DNA of 64,000 nucleotides from Pandoraea terrae (GCF_902459695.1 NZ_CABPRZ010000007.1:62001-126000); one strand, 5' to 3'. Shown: positions 18,326-27,736, counted from the stretch's first letter. Made by a program: numbers and translations. Notes: generated by a model from the sequence alone, not told the origin.

Positions 18326-19642
18326 TCAGCTTGCAGAGCTCAGCGCCGCCGGCTCGCCGCGGCCGCGCGAGCCGCGATAGAGCGCAAGCGTGGCGCAGAT
18401 GGCGCACAACGCCGCAAAACTCATCCAGTACCCGGGCGCGGCCTTGTCACCGGTGGCGTGAATCATGTACGTCGACAGCGCCGGCGTGAAGCCCCCGAAG
18501 ATCGCCGTCGCCAGGCTGTACGCGAGCGAGAATCCAGCAACGCGCACGTCCGGCGGCATGACCTCCGTCAACGCGGGGATCATGGCGCCGTTGTACATTC
18601 CGTAGAGGAACGACAGCCAAAGCAGCACACCCAGCATGCGGCCGAAGCTCGGCGCCTGCACCAGCATCGACAGCGCCGGATACGCGGAAACGAGCGTGAG
18701 TCCCGCGAACAGCAGCAGCACCGGACGACGCCCGATGCGATCCGACAGCGCCCCGCCGACCGGCAGCCAGATGAAATTCGAAACGCCCACGCACAAGGTG
18801 ACGAGCAAGGCATCCGCGCTGCTCAGCTTGAGCACGGATTTGCCGAACGTCGGCGCATAGACGGTGATCAGATAGAACGCGGTCGTCGTCAGCGCGACGA
18901 GCATCGTGCCGCCGAAGACGATCCGCGCATTCGCGGCCATCGAACGAAACACCTCGCCGACAGCCGGATGACGCTTGCGCTGCTTGAACTCGTCGCTTTC
19001 TTCGAGCGAGCGGCGCAAGGCGAAGATGACCGGCACGATCAAGCAGCCGACGAAGAACGGCACACGCCATCCCCACGCCGCGATGGCGTCGGCCGACAGC
19101 GTTTGCGACAACGTATAGCCAAGCGCCGCCGACACGATGATCGCCACCTGTTGGCTGCCCGATTGCCAACTCGTGTAGAAGCCCTTGTTGCCCGGCGTGG
19201 CGATTTCCGCGAGATACACGGACACGCCGCCCAACTCCGCGCCTGCCGAGAAGCCCTGCAGCAAACGGCCGATCAGCACCAGCGCCGGCGCAAAGAGGCC
19301 GATGGTTTCATGACCGGGAACGAATGCGATCAGGATCGTGCCGCTGGCCATGATGGCCAGCGTGGTTACGAGACCCTTGCGGCGGCCGACGTTATCGATG
19401 TATGCGCCGAGAATGACCGCGCCGAGCGGACGCATCAGGAAACCCGCGCCAAACACCGCGAACGTCAGCATGAGCGAAGCGAAATCGCTGCCTGCCGGGA
19501 AGAACACGTGCGAGATCTGCGTGGCGTAGAAGCCGAACAGGAAGAAATCGAACTGTTCGAGGAAATTGCCGGCCGTCACGCGCAAGACCGCGCCGGCTTT
19601 CGAATGACGACGCGCTGCCGCGTCGTGAGGGCGCTTGTGCAT
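18326..19642 (-). CDS. MFS transporter, metabolite:H+ symporter family
   Basis: A 438-residue, 12-segment inner-membrane transporter of the MHS subfamily, which includes citrate, tricarballylate, alpha-ketoglutarate and proline/betaine symporters. Signature elements are [19 protein letters not shown] in TM1, [15 protein letters not shown] near residue 150, and [10 protein letters not shown] in the central loop. The start at 19642 has a GGAGA ribosome site; longer in-frame starts add residues outside the family. [10 protein letters not shown] is reminiscent of tricarballylate/citrate carriers. It probably forms an operon with the downstream binding protein and is controlled by the divergent LysR. 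Confidence 0.9.
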   Translation of the reverse strand: MHKRPHDAAARRHSKAGAVLRVTAGNFLEQFDFFLFGFYATQISHVFFPAGSDFASLMLTFAVFGAGFLMRPLGAVILGAYIDNVGRRKGLVTTLAIMASGTILIAFVPGHETIGLFAPALVLIGRLLQGFSAGAELGGVSVYLAEIATPGNKGFYTSWQSGSQQVAIIVSAALGYTLSQTLSADAIAAWGWRVPFFVGCLIVPVIFALRRSLEESDEFKQRKRHPAVGEVFRSMAANARIVFGGTMLVALTTTAFYLITVYAPTFGKSVLKLSSADALLVTLCVGVSNFIWLPVGGALSDRIGRRPVLLLFAGLTLVSAYPALSMLVQAPSFGRMLGVLLWLSFLYGMYNGAMIPALTEVMPPDVRVAGFSLAYSLATAIFGGFTPALSTYMIHATGDKAAPGYWMSFAALCAICATLALYRGSRGRGEPAALSSAS

Positions 19643-19761
19643 TGCGCTGTCTCCGAAATGCTTTTGAAGGATATTGATGTCGTCGCGGCGCACCCTTGGA
19701 CGCACCGCTGAGGTCGCCATGGTGCTCCCGTCACAGTACGCTTGTGAATTGCAAATTTCAG

Positions 19762-19792
19762 ATGGATTGATGCACAATTGCGATCAATCCAT
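19762..19792. promoter_or_regulatory. Perfect 10-bp inverted repeat, LysR operator candidate
   Basis: ATGGATTGAT and ATCAATCCAT face each other around the 11-base spacer GCACAATTGCG, which is itself nearly palindromic. It sits 40 bases before the LysR gene and in the gap to the divergent MFS gene. The 11-base spacing fits the LysR T-N11-A pattern. Confidence 0.75.
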
Positions 19793-19831
19793 CGTCATTG
19801 ATTTTCCGCTGCCAGATTTCCCCGTCCCGCC

Positions 19832-20755
19832 ATGGCTATCAACTTCGATCTGAACGACTTGCAGGCCTTTCGGGCAGTGTCGGAGCTCAGCAACTTCCGG
19901 CGCGCCGCGGAATCGATTCATCTGTCGCAGCCGGCGTTAAGCCGCCGCATCGACAAACTGGAAGCGGCCCTGGGCGTGAAACTGTTCGAGCGCAGCACCC
20001 GGCACGTCAGCCTGACGACCGTCGGGCGCGCATTCGCCCGCGACGCGGCACGCCTGCTCGACGATCTGGACAATGCGCTGCTCGGCATGCGCGGCGAGGC
20101 ATCGTCAAGTCTCGGCCATGTCACGATCGCGTGCGTCCCGTCGGCGGCGTATTACTTCATGCCGCAAGTGGTATCGCGCTATCACGCCGCGTATCCACGC
20201 ATCCGCATCTCCGTGCTCGACGCTGGGGCGAACGAAGTCCTCGCAGCAGTGGCGAGCGGTGAAGCGGACTTCGGCTTGAATTTCATTGGCAGCCAGGAAC
20301 CCGATATCGAATTCAAGTTGTTGCTGCAGGAGCGCTACGTGGCCGCCTGCCGGCGCGACCATCCGCTGGCGCGCAAGCGTAAAGTGACCTGGCGGGAGTT
20401 GTATCAATACGACTACATCGCTGTCGGCAAGATGTCCGGCAATCGGCTGCTCCTCGATCAGGCGCTGACGGACATGCCGGACCGGCCGCCAAGCATTTGC
20501 GAGACCCGGCATGTCACGACGATGTTGGGCCTCGTGGAGGCCGGCCTGGGTGTCGCCGCCGCCCCGGCCATGGCGATGCCCGGCGCCGGGCACCCGGTAC
20601 TCACCAGCGTGCCGCTGGTCGACCCGGTGGTGACGCGGCGCGTCGGTTTGATCCGGCGCAAGGGCCGCCCGCTCTCGCCGGCGGCGGCCCACCTCTATCA
20701 GTTCGTGGCCGAAATGAAGTCCGTGCGCGGCAAAGCCCCGCGTCAGACCGGATAA
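19832..20755 (+). CDS. LysR-family transcriptional regulator
   Basis: A 307-residue LysR regulator. The HTH occupies residues 1-65 (LNDLQAFRAVSELSNFRRAA, LSQPALSRRIDKLEAALG) and the effector domain about 95-300. It belongs by style to the CynR/GltC-like group with VLDAGANEVLAAVASGEADFG in the ligand lobe. It is divergent from the MHS transporter and binding-protein genes, with a perfect 31-base dyad between, so it most likely activates organic-acid uptake. Its 3' end overlaps the convergent lldD gene by 13 bases. Confidence 0.92.
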   Translation: MAINFDLNDLQAFRAVSELSNFRRAAESIHLSQPALSRRIDKLEAALGVKLFERSTRHVSLTTVGRAFARDAARLLDDLDNALLGMRGEASSSLGHVTIACVPSAAYYFMPQVVSRYHAAYPRIRISVLDAGANEVLAAVASGEADFGLNFIGSQEPDIEFKLLLQERYVAACRRDHPLARKRKVTWRELYQYDYIAVGKMSGNRLLLDQALTDMPDRPPSICETRHVTTMLGLVEAGLGVAAAPAMAMPGAGHPVLTSVPLVDPVVTRRVGLIRRKGRPLSPAAAHLYQFVAEMKSVRGKAPRQTG

Positions 20756-21894
20756 GTCCCCGGCACCAGCATGCTGCGATCGAGCGCGCCGATCGACGTG
20801 CGCCCGCACAGCGCCATCGTCACGTCCATTTCCTTGGCGATGACCTCCAGCGCGCGCCGCACGCCGGCCTCGCCCATCGCGCCGAGGCCGTAGAGGAACG
20901 GACGGCCGATCAGGGTGCCTTTCGCGCCGAGCGCGATGGCCTTGATGACATCTTGCCCCGAGCGGATACCGCCGTCGAGCCACACCTCGATGTCCTTGCC
21001 GACGGCGTCGACGATCGGCGGCAGTGCGCGGATGGTCGACATGGCGCCGTCGAGCTGCCGGCCGCCGTGATTGCTGACGATCATCGCATCCGCACCGGTG
21101 TCGCGTGCGTGACGGGCGTCTTCCTCATCGAGAATCCCCTTGAGCACGAGCTTGCCGCCCCAGCGGCGCTTGATCCATTCGACATCGTTCCACGACAGTT
21201 TCGGGTCGAACTGCGCCGCCGACCAGGCCGCAAGCGAGCCGATATCGTCCACGCCCTTCGCGTGCCCGACGATGTTGCCGAACGTGCGCCGCTTCGTGCC
21301 AAGCATGCCGAGGCACCACTTGGGCTTCGTCATCATGTTCGCGATGTTCGGCAACGTCAGTTTCGGCGGCGCCGACAGGCCGTTCTTGATGTCCTTGTGG
21401 CGCTGACCGCTGATCTGCAGGTCCATCGTCACCATCAGCGCGGAACAGCCCGCAGCTTTCGCCCGGTCGATCAGCCGCTCGATGAAGCCGCGGTCCCGCA
21501 TGACATACAACTGGAACCAGAACGGCGCGCGGGTGTGCGCCGCGACATCTTCGATGGAGCAAATGCTGACGGTCGACAGCGTGAACGGCACGCCAAACGC
21601 AACGGCCGCCTTCGCGGCGAGGATCTCGCCGTCGGCGTGCTGCATGCCGGTCATGCCGGTCGGCGCGAGCGCCACGGGCATCGCAACATCTGCGCCGAGC
21701 ATTTGCGTGCGCAGGCTGCGGTGCTCGATGTCGACAGCGACGCGTTGCCGGAACTCGATGCCGTGAAAGTCGCGTTCGTTGGCGCGATAGGTGCGCTCGG
21801 TCCACGAGCCCGAATCGACGTATTCATAGAACATGCGCGGCACGCGCCGCTCGGCGAGCCGGCGCAAATCTTCAATGGTGGTGATGACGGTCAT
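20743..21894 (-). CDS. lldD: FMN-dependent L-lactate dehydrogenase / alpha-hydroxyacid oxidase
   Basis: A 383-residue flavoprotein of the (S)-2-hydroxyacid dehydrogenase family that oxidises L-lactate to pyruvate and passes electrons to the respiratory chain. It has ALAPTGMTGMQHADGE for FMN binding near residue 75, QLYVMRDRGF near 130, the catalytic histidine in SNHGGRQLDG near 275, and DGGIRSGQDVIKAIALGA plus GRPFLYGL binding the FMN phosphate. Length fits LldD (about 380-396). The Lrp-family gene 15 bases upstream is in the same operon. Glycolate or mandelate as substrate cannot be ruled out. Confidence 0.9.
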   Translation of the reverse strand: MTVITTIEDLRRLAERRVPRMFYEYVDSGSWTERTYRANERDFHGIEFRQRVAVDIEHRSLRTQMLGADVAMPVALAPTGMTGMQHADGEILAAKAAVAFGVPFTLSTVSICSIEDVAAHTRAPFWFQLYVMRDRGFIERLIDRAKAAGCSALMVTMDLQISGQRHKDIKNGLSAPPKLTLPNIANMMTKPKWCLGMLGTKRRTFGNIVGHAKGVDDIGSLAAWSAAQFDPKLSWNDVEWIKRRWGGKLVLKGILDEEDARHARDTGADAMIVSNHGGRQLDGAMSTIRALPPIVDAVGKDIEVWLDGGIRSGQDVIKAIALGAKGTLIGRPFLYGLGAMGEAGVRRALEVIAKEMDVTMALCGRTSIGALDRSMLVPGTYPV

Positions 21895-21909
21895 GCGGTG
21901 GGGGCCGTT

Positions 21910-22386
21910 TCAGGAAGTCTTCTTGACGAGATCGAGCAGGGAATTGTCCCGCTTGATGGTTTTGAGCACGATATTCGAGTGAATGGACATGACCGCCGGC
22001 GCCTGGTACAGCTCATTGATGATGAAGTCCGAATAATGTGCCAAGTTGCGCGCACGCACCGTCAACATATAGTTGGCGCCGCCCGTGACAATCCGCGCTT
22101 CGATCACTTCCGGCCAGTTTTGCAGCGCTTCCAGAAACTTCTCATGCCACCCTTCCACGTCGGGCCGCAAGGTGATCTGCACCAGCGCTTCGAACTCCAG
22201 TCCGATATGCTGCGGGTCCACGATACAACGATAACCCGCGATTACGCCCCGTTCTTCCAGCAATTTCACCCGGCGCAAGCAGGCCGATGGCGACAGCCCG
22301 ACGGCATCCGCAAGCTCCTGATTCGTGATACGGCCGTTCTGCTCCATGTGGCGCAGAATGCGCAAGTCCGCCAGATCCAGTTGCAT
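21910..22386 (-). CDS. Lrp/AsnC-family transcriptional regulator
   Basis: A 158-residue Lrp-type regulator with HTH at residues about 4-55 (DLADLRILRHMEQNGRITNQ, LSPSACLRRVKLLEERG) and the RAM ligand domain from about 65 (LEFEALVQITLRPDVEGW, ARIVTGGANYMLTV). It lies 15 bases upstream of lldD in the same direction and probably regulates it along with itself. A TetR gene is further upstream on the same strand after a small ORF on the other strand. Confidence 0.92.
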   Translation of the reverse strand: MQLDLADLRILRHMEQNGRITNQELADAVGLSPSACLRRVKLLEERGVIAGYRCIVDPQHIGLEFEALVQITLRPDVEGWHEKFLEALQNWPEVIEARIVTGGANYMLTVRARNLAHYSDFIINELYQAPAVMSIHSNIVLKTIKRDNSLLDLVKKTS

Positions 22387-22527
22387 TTCGCAGATTCCTT
22401 CTCAAATTCCGAAAAATCGGCAACTCCTGCCAACGACCCCCAGTTTACCGCCAGAATAAGCAAGGCAATTTATTATTTGCATCAATATTATAGACTTCAA
22501 GTTTTTGCCGTTTCAAAACCGGAAGAC

Positions 22528-22641
22528 ATGACGCTTCTGTTCGGCGTGCCGTTTGTCGTGTTCGTGCTGGCGGTGTATTTCGTGTGGTATCGCAAGCTTG
22601 GCAATGGCGGCCACGCCGACGCGCCGATCGAAGCCGCCTGA
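22528..22641 (+). CDS. Candidate 37-residue single-pass membrane protein
   Basis: An ATG with a GGAAG ribosome site opens MTLLFGVPFVVFVLAVYFVW, one clear transmembrane helix, followed by a basic stop-transfer (YRKLG) and a short hydrophilic tail, ending in TGA one base before the convergent TetR stop. The composition is not random and the positive-inside pattern is good. I recognise no family. It is an orphan on the plus strand between two minus-strand regulators, so it could also be the tail of a lost transporter gene. Confidence 0.45.
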   Translation: MTLLFGVPFVVFVLAVYFVWYRKLGNGGHADAPIEAA

Positions 22642-23376
22642 TCAGCGTGGCTTGCCGGCGCGACCGTGCTCGTCGCGGCGGACCGCCAGCATGCGCAGCA
22701 GATCGCGCGCGTGTTCGACCGTCAAATCGCGGATACGCGCCTGCCGGGCGTCGTCGATCGAATCCCATCCCAAAGACGATTTCACCGAACGCGGCATCAC
22801 GCGAAAGATCATCCCCTGGCCGGTAATGGCCATCGCGCGCAGCCGGGTCTCGGGATCGTCCAGCGGCAGCCCCGACAGCCGCGACACAATGGCAGCCGTC
22901 ACGGCGGATGTACGCACCTGCACACGCTCCTGCATCAGCAAAAAGCCGGCTTCCGGCCCCAGTCCTGACTGCTCGCGGGCCATGAACATGCGCCAGTCGT
23001 TGGCATCGGGGGTGACCTGGACAATCGACGCGATCGCGCCCTGTATCTGGCAAAAGGCCTCGATAAGCGCCTGGTCCGAGGCTGCGGCGTCGGCCAACAC
23101 GGCCTCCGCGGCCGCTACCGGCGCCTCCATCGCCTCCCATATGCGCGCCACGATCGCCTCGACGCACGCGAGATATACACCTTCCTTGTTGTCGAAGTAA
23201 TACTGCAGCGCCGGCGCGTTGACGCCGGCCGCCGCAGCGATATCGCGCGTCGACGCCCCCTCGAAGCCCTTCTCGCCGAACAGCCGTATCGCCGCCACCA
23301 CGATCCGTGCGCGCGTTTCCTCGCCCCGCTGATAGCCACCGTCGACAACGTGGCGCAGTTTTGCCGTGCGTCCCAT
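22642..23376 (-). CDS. TetR-family repressor of the efflux operon
   Basis: A 244-residue TetR regulator. The HTH is at residues about 18-65 (RGEETRARIVVAAIRLFGEK, VNAPALQYYFDNKEGVYLA). The C-terminal domain is of the DUF1956/CerR type (TGQGMIFRVMPRSVKSSLGW), typical of repressors of drug-efflux operons. It is divergent from the emrA-emrB-nodT operon with a 24-base dyad in between, so it should repress that operon and itself. Confidence 0.92.
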   Translation of the reverse strand: MGRTAKLRHVVDGGYQRGEETRARIVVAAIRLFGEKGFEGASTRDIAAAAGVNAPALQYYFDNKEGVYLACVEAIVARIWEAMEAPVAAAEAVLADAAASDQALIEAFCQIQGAIASIVQVTPDANDWRMFMAREQSGLGPEAGFLLMQERVQVRTSAVTAAIVSRLSGLPLDDPETRLRAMAITGQGMIFRVMPRSVKSSLGWDSIDDARQARIRDLTVEHARDLLRMLAVRRDEHGRAGKPR

Positions 23377-23416
23377 GAATTTCCTTGTCTTGCCTGAACT
23401 TCCCGCAAAAATATAT

Positions 23417-23440
23417 CACTTGACATAATTTGATCAAGTG
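23417..23440. promoter_or_regulatory. TetR operator upstream of the efflux operon
   Basis: Inverted repeat CACTTGA-N10-TCAAGTG, 39 bases before the EmrA start and 40 before the TetR start. The A+T-rich spacer overlaps the likely -10/-35 zone of both genes. Confidence 0.7.
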
Positions 23441-23479
23441 GAATAATTCTCTCGACTGGAATATTTTCGAGGAGTTCCC

Positions 23480-24667
23480 ATGTCCGCCATTGCGCCGGCC
23501 GAATCGACGTCGCGCCGCCCTGAAGCCCGTGAGGGTGATGCTTCCGCCGTCTTGCGAATCGGCGCGGTCCCGGAGAAAGCGGGGATCAACACACGCCGGC
23601 GCAAGCTGCTGACGATGGCTGGCGCACTGGCGCTGCTGGCCGCGGCAGGGTATGGCATGCACTGGTTCACGGTCGGCCGTTTTATCGAAACCACCGACGA
23701 CGCTTATCTTCAGGCCGACAGCATGACCGTCGCGCCTAAGGTGGCTGGCTATGTGGCCGAAGTATACGTCACCGACAACCAGGCCATCGCCGCCGGCCAG
23801 CCGTTGGTGCGACTCGACAACCGGCAGTATCAGGCCGCGTTCGATCAGGCGCAGGCGACGGTCACCTCGCGGCGCGCGGACGTCACGCGCAGCGAGGCCG
23901 AACTGGCCCAGCAATCGGCCAATATCGCGCAAGCCAGTGCAGAGCTCGAAGGGGCGCGCGCCAACGCGCGCTACGCGGCCGGACAGGTCGATCGTTACGG
24001 TCCGCTGGTCGCGACCGGCGCCGAAACCGACGAGCGGCTGGCCGAACTTCGCAATGCGAGCACGCGCGCGGCGGCCACGCTCAAGGCGAACGAGGCCAGC
24101 GTGCTTTCAGCCACGCGCCAGACGCAAACCCTTGAAGCCAAGCTTGCACAGGCGCACGCGCAATTGACCGTGGCCGAGGCGAGCGCGCGCCAAGCGGCGC
24201 TCGATCTGCAAGATACGGTGGTGCGCAGTACGCTGGCCGGGCGCGTCGGCGATCGTGCCGTGCGCGTCGGACAGTACGCGCAGCCGGGCACGCGGTTGCT
24301 GACGGTGGTGCCGGTGCAGGACTTGTACCTCACGGCCAACTTCAAGGAAACGCAGGTCGGTCACATGCGTGCGGGTCAGGCGGTCACGGTGCATGTCGAC
24401 GCCCTGCCCGGCGAACCGCTCCACGGCACGGTCGAGAGTCTCTCGCCGGGCACGGGCTCGCAGTTTGCGCTGCTGCCTGCGCAGAATGCGACCGGCAACT
24501 TCACGAAGATCGTCCAGCGCGTGCCGGTACGCATTCACGTCGACATGCCCGAGAAGGTGCGCGGTGCGTTGCTGCCGGGTCTGTCGGTGACCGTCGACGT
24601 CGATACGCGCGCGCATTCCGGCGCGCCGGCGCGAGCGGCGTCCGCTGCCGGGGCGCAACATGGCTAA
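23480..24667 (+). CDS. EmrA/HlyD-family periplasmic adaptor
   Basis: A 395-residue membrane fusion protein. A hydrophobic anchor lies at residues about 40-60 (LLTMAGALALLAAAGYGMHW), followed by the lipoyl half-motif TTDDAYLQADSMTVAPKVAGY (EmrA signature), a coiled-coil hairpin at about 105-235 rich in A, E and Q, and the beta-barrel domain (GRVGDRAVRVGQYAQPG, then LYLTANFKETQVG). It links an inner-membrane MFS pump to an outer-membrane channel for drug or acid efflux. GAGGAG precedes the ATG. It is first in the operon and overlaps emrB by 8 bases. Confidence 0.93.
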   Translation: MSAIAPAESTSRRPEAREGDASAVLRIGAVPEKAGINTRRRKLLTMAGALALLAAAGYGMHWFTVGRFIETTDDAYLQADSMTVAPKVAGYVAEVYVTDNQAIAAGQPLVRLDNRQYQAAFDQAQATVTSRRADVTRSEAELAQQSANIAQASAELEGARANARYAAGQVDRYGPLVATGAETDERLAELRNASTRAAATLKANEASVLSATRQTQTLEAKLAQAHAQLTVAEASARQAALDLQDTVVRSTLAGRVGDRAVRVGQYAQPGTRLLTVVPVQDLYLTANFKETQVGHMRAGQAVTVHVDALPGEPLHGTVESLSPGTGSQFALLPAQNATGNFTKIVQRVPVRIHVDMPEKVRGALLPGLSVTVDVDTRAHSGAPARAASAAGAQHG

Positions 24668-26261
24668 CGCCGTGCCGGCGCAAGGTGCGGGCGCAGGACC
24701 GGCCGCGCCCGCGGGCACGCCGGTGAACGCATCCGCGTCGGACTGGATCGCCGTCGCCGCCGGCGCGCTCGGTGCGCTGCTCGCCACCCTCGACATCTCC
24801 ATCACGAACTCCGCATTGCCGCAGATCCAGGGGCAGATCGGCGCGTCGGGCACCGAAGGCACATGGATTTCCACCGGCTATCTGATGTCCGAGATCGTGA
24901 TGATCCCGCTCGCGGCGTGGCTGACGCGCGTGTTCGGAATGCGTCGTTTCCTGATGTGGAACGCGATCCTGTTCACGGCGTTTTCGATGATGTGCGGCTT
25001 GTCCCACAGCCTGCCGGAAATCGTCATCGGCCGTATCGGACAGGGCTTCGCGGGCGGCGCCATGATCCCGACGGCGCAGACCATCATCCGCACGCGCCTG
25101 CCTCGCCACCAGATGGCGGTCGGCATGGCAGCCTTTGGCCTGATTGTCATGCTCGGGCCAGTGATGGGTCCGGTCTTCGGCGGCTGGTTGACGGAAAATG
25201 CCAACTGGCGTTGGTGCTTCTTCCTCAACTTGCCGATCTCTACCGCACTCGTCTTGCTGCTGTATCTGGGCCTGAAATCGGAGCGCGCCGACTTTCGCCA
25301 GTTTATCAACGCAGATTGGCTGGGCATCGTCGGGCTGACGATTGGCTTGAGTTCGCTCACGGTGGTGCTTGAGGAAGGACAACGCGAACATTGGTTCGAC
25401 TCAACCGCGATCGTGTGGCTGTCGATCGTCGCGGCGGTCGGTATCGGCATGGTCCTGGTCGCGCAGTTCACGTCGCGCGCGCCCATCGTCAGATTGGCCT
25501 TGTTGCGCAACAAGAACTACGCGAGCGTGATCTTCATCGTGTTCACAATCGGGGCGGCCATCTATGGCGTGTCGTATCTGTTGCCGCAGTTCCTCGCGCT
25601 CATCGCGGGATACAACGCCCAGCAGGCCGGCGGCATCATGCTGCTTGCGGGCATTCCCGCAATGCTGTTGATGCCGATTCTGCCGCGGCTGATCACCCAT
25701 GTCGACATCCGATTGCTGGTGATTGCGGGCCTGCTCGCCTTTCTGGGCAGTTGCATGCTCGACCTCGGCTTGACGACACAGAGTGCCGGGCACGATTTCA
25801 CGATGTCGCAATTGCTGCGCGGCGTCGGCCAGATGCTCGCGATGATGCCGCTCAACCAGGCCGCCATGGCGGCCGTGGGCGCGCACGAAGCCGGCGATGC
25901 CGCCGGACTCTATAACATGGCGCGCAATCTCGGCGGGTCGGTCGGCCTCGCGCTGCTGGGCATCTTCATCGACCGTCGCGTCGACTATCACGACGCGGTG
26001 TTGCGCGAAGGCATCTCCGCGAACAGCGCCATCGGGCAGGAGCATCTGAGCGCCAACGCCGCGGGATTCTTCGCGCAGCATGGCGACATGGCGCATGCAA
26101 AATTGCAGGCGATGGCGCAACTGGCCGGCGAGATCTCGCGGCAGGCGATGGTCATCACCTATTCCGAAACGTTCTATGTGCTTGGCGTGGCGCTGCTGTT
26201 GTGCGTGCCGCTCGCCCTGCTCCTGAAACAGCCTGCCGGCTTTACCTCCGGAGGTCATTGA
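24660..26261 (+). CDS. EmrB/QacA (DHA2) family MFS efflux transporter
   Basis: A 533-residue, 14-segment proton antiporter. Signatures are ATLDISITNSALPQIQ in TM1 (motif D1), TGYLMSEIVMIPLAAWLTRVFG with the motif A loop, GQGFAGGAMIPTAQTI, and motif C in TM5 GLIVMLGPVMGPVFGGWL. It overlaps the EmrA gene by 8 bases and precedes the NodT gene by two, so the three form a tripartite pump across both membranes. Substrates are unknown; the DUF1956-type repressor suggests hydrophobic or aromatic compounds. Confidence 0.94.
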   Translation: MANAVPAQGAGAGPAAPAGTPVNASASDWIAVAAGALGALLATLDISITNSALPQIQGQIGASGTEGTWISTGYLMSEIVMIPLAAWLTRVFGMRRFLMWNAILFTAFSMMCGLSHSLPEIVIGRIGQGFAGGAMIPTAQTIIRTRLPRHQMAVGMAAFGLIVMLGPVMGPVFGGWLTENANWRWCFFLNLPISTALVLLLYLGLKSERADFRQFINADWLGIVGLTIGLSSLTVVLEEGQREHWFDSTAIVWLSIVAAVGIGMVLVAQFTSRAPIVRLALLRNKNYASVIFIVFTIGAAIYGVSYLLPQFLALIAGYNAQQAGGIMLLAGIPAMLLMPILPRLITHVDIRLLVIAGLLAFLGSCMLDLGLTTQSAGHDFTMSQLLRGVGQMLAMMPLNQAAMAAVGAHEAGDAAGLYNMARNLGGSVGLALLGIFIDRRVDYHDAVLREGISANSAIGQEHLSANAAGFFAQHGDMAHAKLQAMAQLAGEISRQAMVITYSETFYVLGVALLLCVPLALLLKQPAGFTSGGH

Positions 26262-26263
26262 TC

Positions 26264-27736
26264 ATGACGATGTTTTCCATGGCGCGGGCCCAGCCCGCAC
26301 GATTGACGGCATTCGCCCTCGCGGCAGGCACGCTGTTGCTGGCCGGCTGCACCGTTGGCCCCGATTACCGTGGGGCCCCGAGTGTGGCGCCGCAGGCGCT
26401 GCGCGCCACGCAGTTCCCGCATGCGCGCGGCGGCGTGGATGCTGATGCGCCAGCTGCCGCCGCATGGTGGGTCGCGTTGCACGACGACACCTTGAACACC
26501 CTGATCGACGCGGCGCTGGCGCACAGTCCGGACATCCGGGCCGCGCAGGCGCGCGTACGCCAGTCGCGGGCCAGCCTGCGCGGTCATGAGGGTGACGCAC
26601 TGCCCAAGGTCAACGCGAGCGGCACGATGGTGCACATGCGCTCCCCCGACACCAGCCTTCTCGGCGGCAACAGCGCCGCCAGCGGCAGGGGACGCGGGCC
26701 ACTCGAGCTGTATATTGCGGGCTTCGATGCCAGTTGGGAGATCGATCTGTTCGGCGGCACGCGCCGGGCGGTCGAGGCGGCTTCGGCCGAAGCGGACGCC
26801 ACGCAGGCCGATCTCGCCGACGCACACGTGCAGTTGGCGGCCGAGGTCGCGCAGGCATATGTCGGGCTGCGCGATCAGCAGGCGCGGCTCGCACTGGTCA
26901 AGGCGTCGGCACAGCTCGAAGACGAAATGCTGCAGCTCACGCGCCAGCGCAGGGCACGCGGCGTGGCCTCTGAACTCGACGTCGAGCGCCTGTTCACGCA
27001 GGTCGAGAACACGCGCGCGCGCATTTTGCCGCTTGAGTCGCAGTTGGTCGAATCGCTCGATCAATTGGCTTTGCTGACGGGCCAGGCGCCCGGCGCGCTT
27101 GACGACACGCTTGCCGGTGCCCAGCCGCTGCCGCAAGTGCCGGCGACGATTGCGATCGGCAACCCGTCGGCATTGCTTCAGGCGCGGCCGGACATTCGTG
27201 CGGCCGAACGCCGGCTCGCCTCGCAGAACGCGCAGATCGGCGAGCAGAAGGCGAAGTGGTTTCCGAAGCTGTCGATCCTGGGTGATCTGGGATTCAGTGC
27301 CATGGACCCCGGACATCTCGTGCGAAAGGACAATCTGAACTGGTTCGTAGTGCCGCGCCTGCAATGGAACGTGCTCGACTTCGGGCGCGTGGCGGCGGCG
27401 GTCGATCAGGCGGAAGCCGGCCGCGACGGCGCCGCCGCGAAATATGAAAGCGCGGTGCTGGGCGCCTTGCGCGACGCAGACGTCGCGTTGGCGCGATACG
27501 GCCATCAGCGCGAAAACGTCTACCGCCTGCGCAGTGTGGAAAGCTCCGCAAGCCGGGCGGCGACGCTCACGCGGCAGCGCTATGCCGCCGGCACCGCCAG
27601 CACGCTCGACTGGCTCGATGCGGAACGGACCCGTTTCAGCGCCGAACAGGACCGCATTTCCGGCGACGCGCAATTGCTCAGGGATTTCGTTGCGCTGCAG
27701 AAGGCGCTGGGGTTGGGGTGGCAGGTGCAGGGGTAG
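26264..27736 (+). CDS. NodT-family outer-membrane efflux lipoprotein
   Basis: A 490-residue RND/MFS-type outer-membrane factor. Residues 1-28 are a lipoprotein signal peptide with lipobox LLAGC (Cys29 acylated), followed by the standard TVGPDYRGA opening. Two OEP domains hold the TolC-like helices; motifs ASWEIDLFGGTRRAVEAASA near residue 160 and RPDIRAAERRLASQNAQIG near 310 are diagnostic. The start at 26264 comes two bases after the EmrB stop, with a GGAGGT ribosome site inside the emrB end. It is the outer-membrane channel of the pump. Confidence 0.94.
   Translation: MTMFSMARAQPARLTAFALAAGTLLLAGCTVGPDYRGAPSVAPQALRATQFPHARGGVDADAPAAAAWWVALHDDTLNTLIDAALAHSPDIRAAQARVRQSRASLRGHEGDALPKVNASGTMVHMRSPDTSLLGGNSAASGRGRGPLELYIAGFDASWEIDLFGGTRRAVEAASAEADATQADLADAHVQLAAEVAQAYVGLRDQQARLALVKASAQLEDEMLQLTRQRRARGVASELDVERLFTQVENTRARILPLESQLVESLDQLALLTGQAPGALDDTLAGAQPLPQVPATIAIGNPSALLQARPDIRAAERRLASQNAQIGEQKAKWFPKLSILGDLGFSAMDPGHLVRKDNLNWFVVPRLQWNVLDFGRVAAAVDQAEAGRDGAAAKYESAVLGALRDADVALARYGHQRENVYRLRSVESSASRAATLTRQRYAAGTASTLDWLDAERTRFSAEQDRISGDAQLLRDFVALQKALGLGWQVQG

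Noticed and set aside
18458-19711. A plus-strand frame opposite the MHS transporter
   Set aside because: Highly charged, repetitive translation typical for the complement of a membrane protein gene.
20497-22641. A 714-codon open frame on the plus strand opposite lldD and the Lrp gene
   Set aside because: It mirrors real minus-strand genes, has arginine/histidine/alanine-rich translation with no domain, and lldD and Lrp motifs are complete on the other strand. Long antisense frames are expected in GC-rich DNA.
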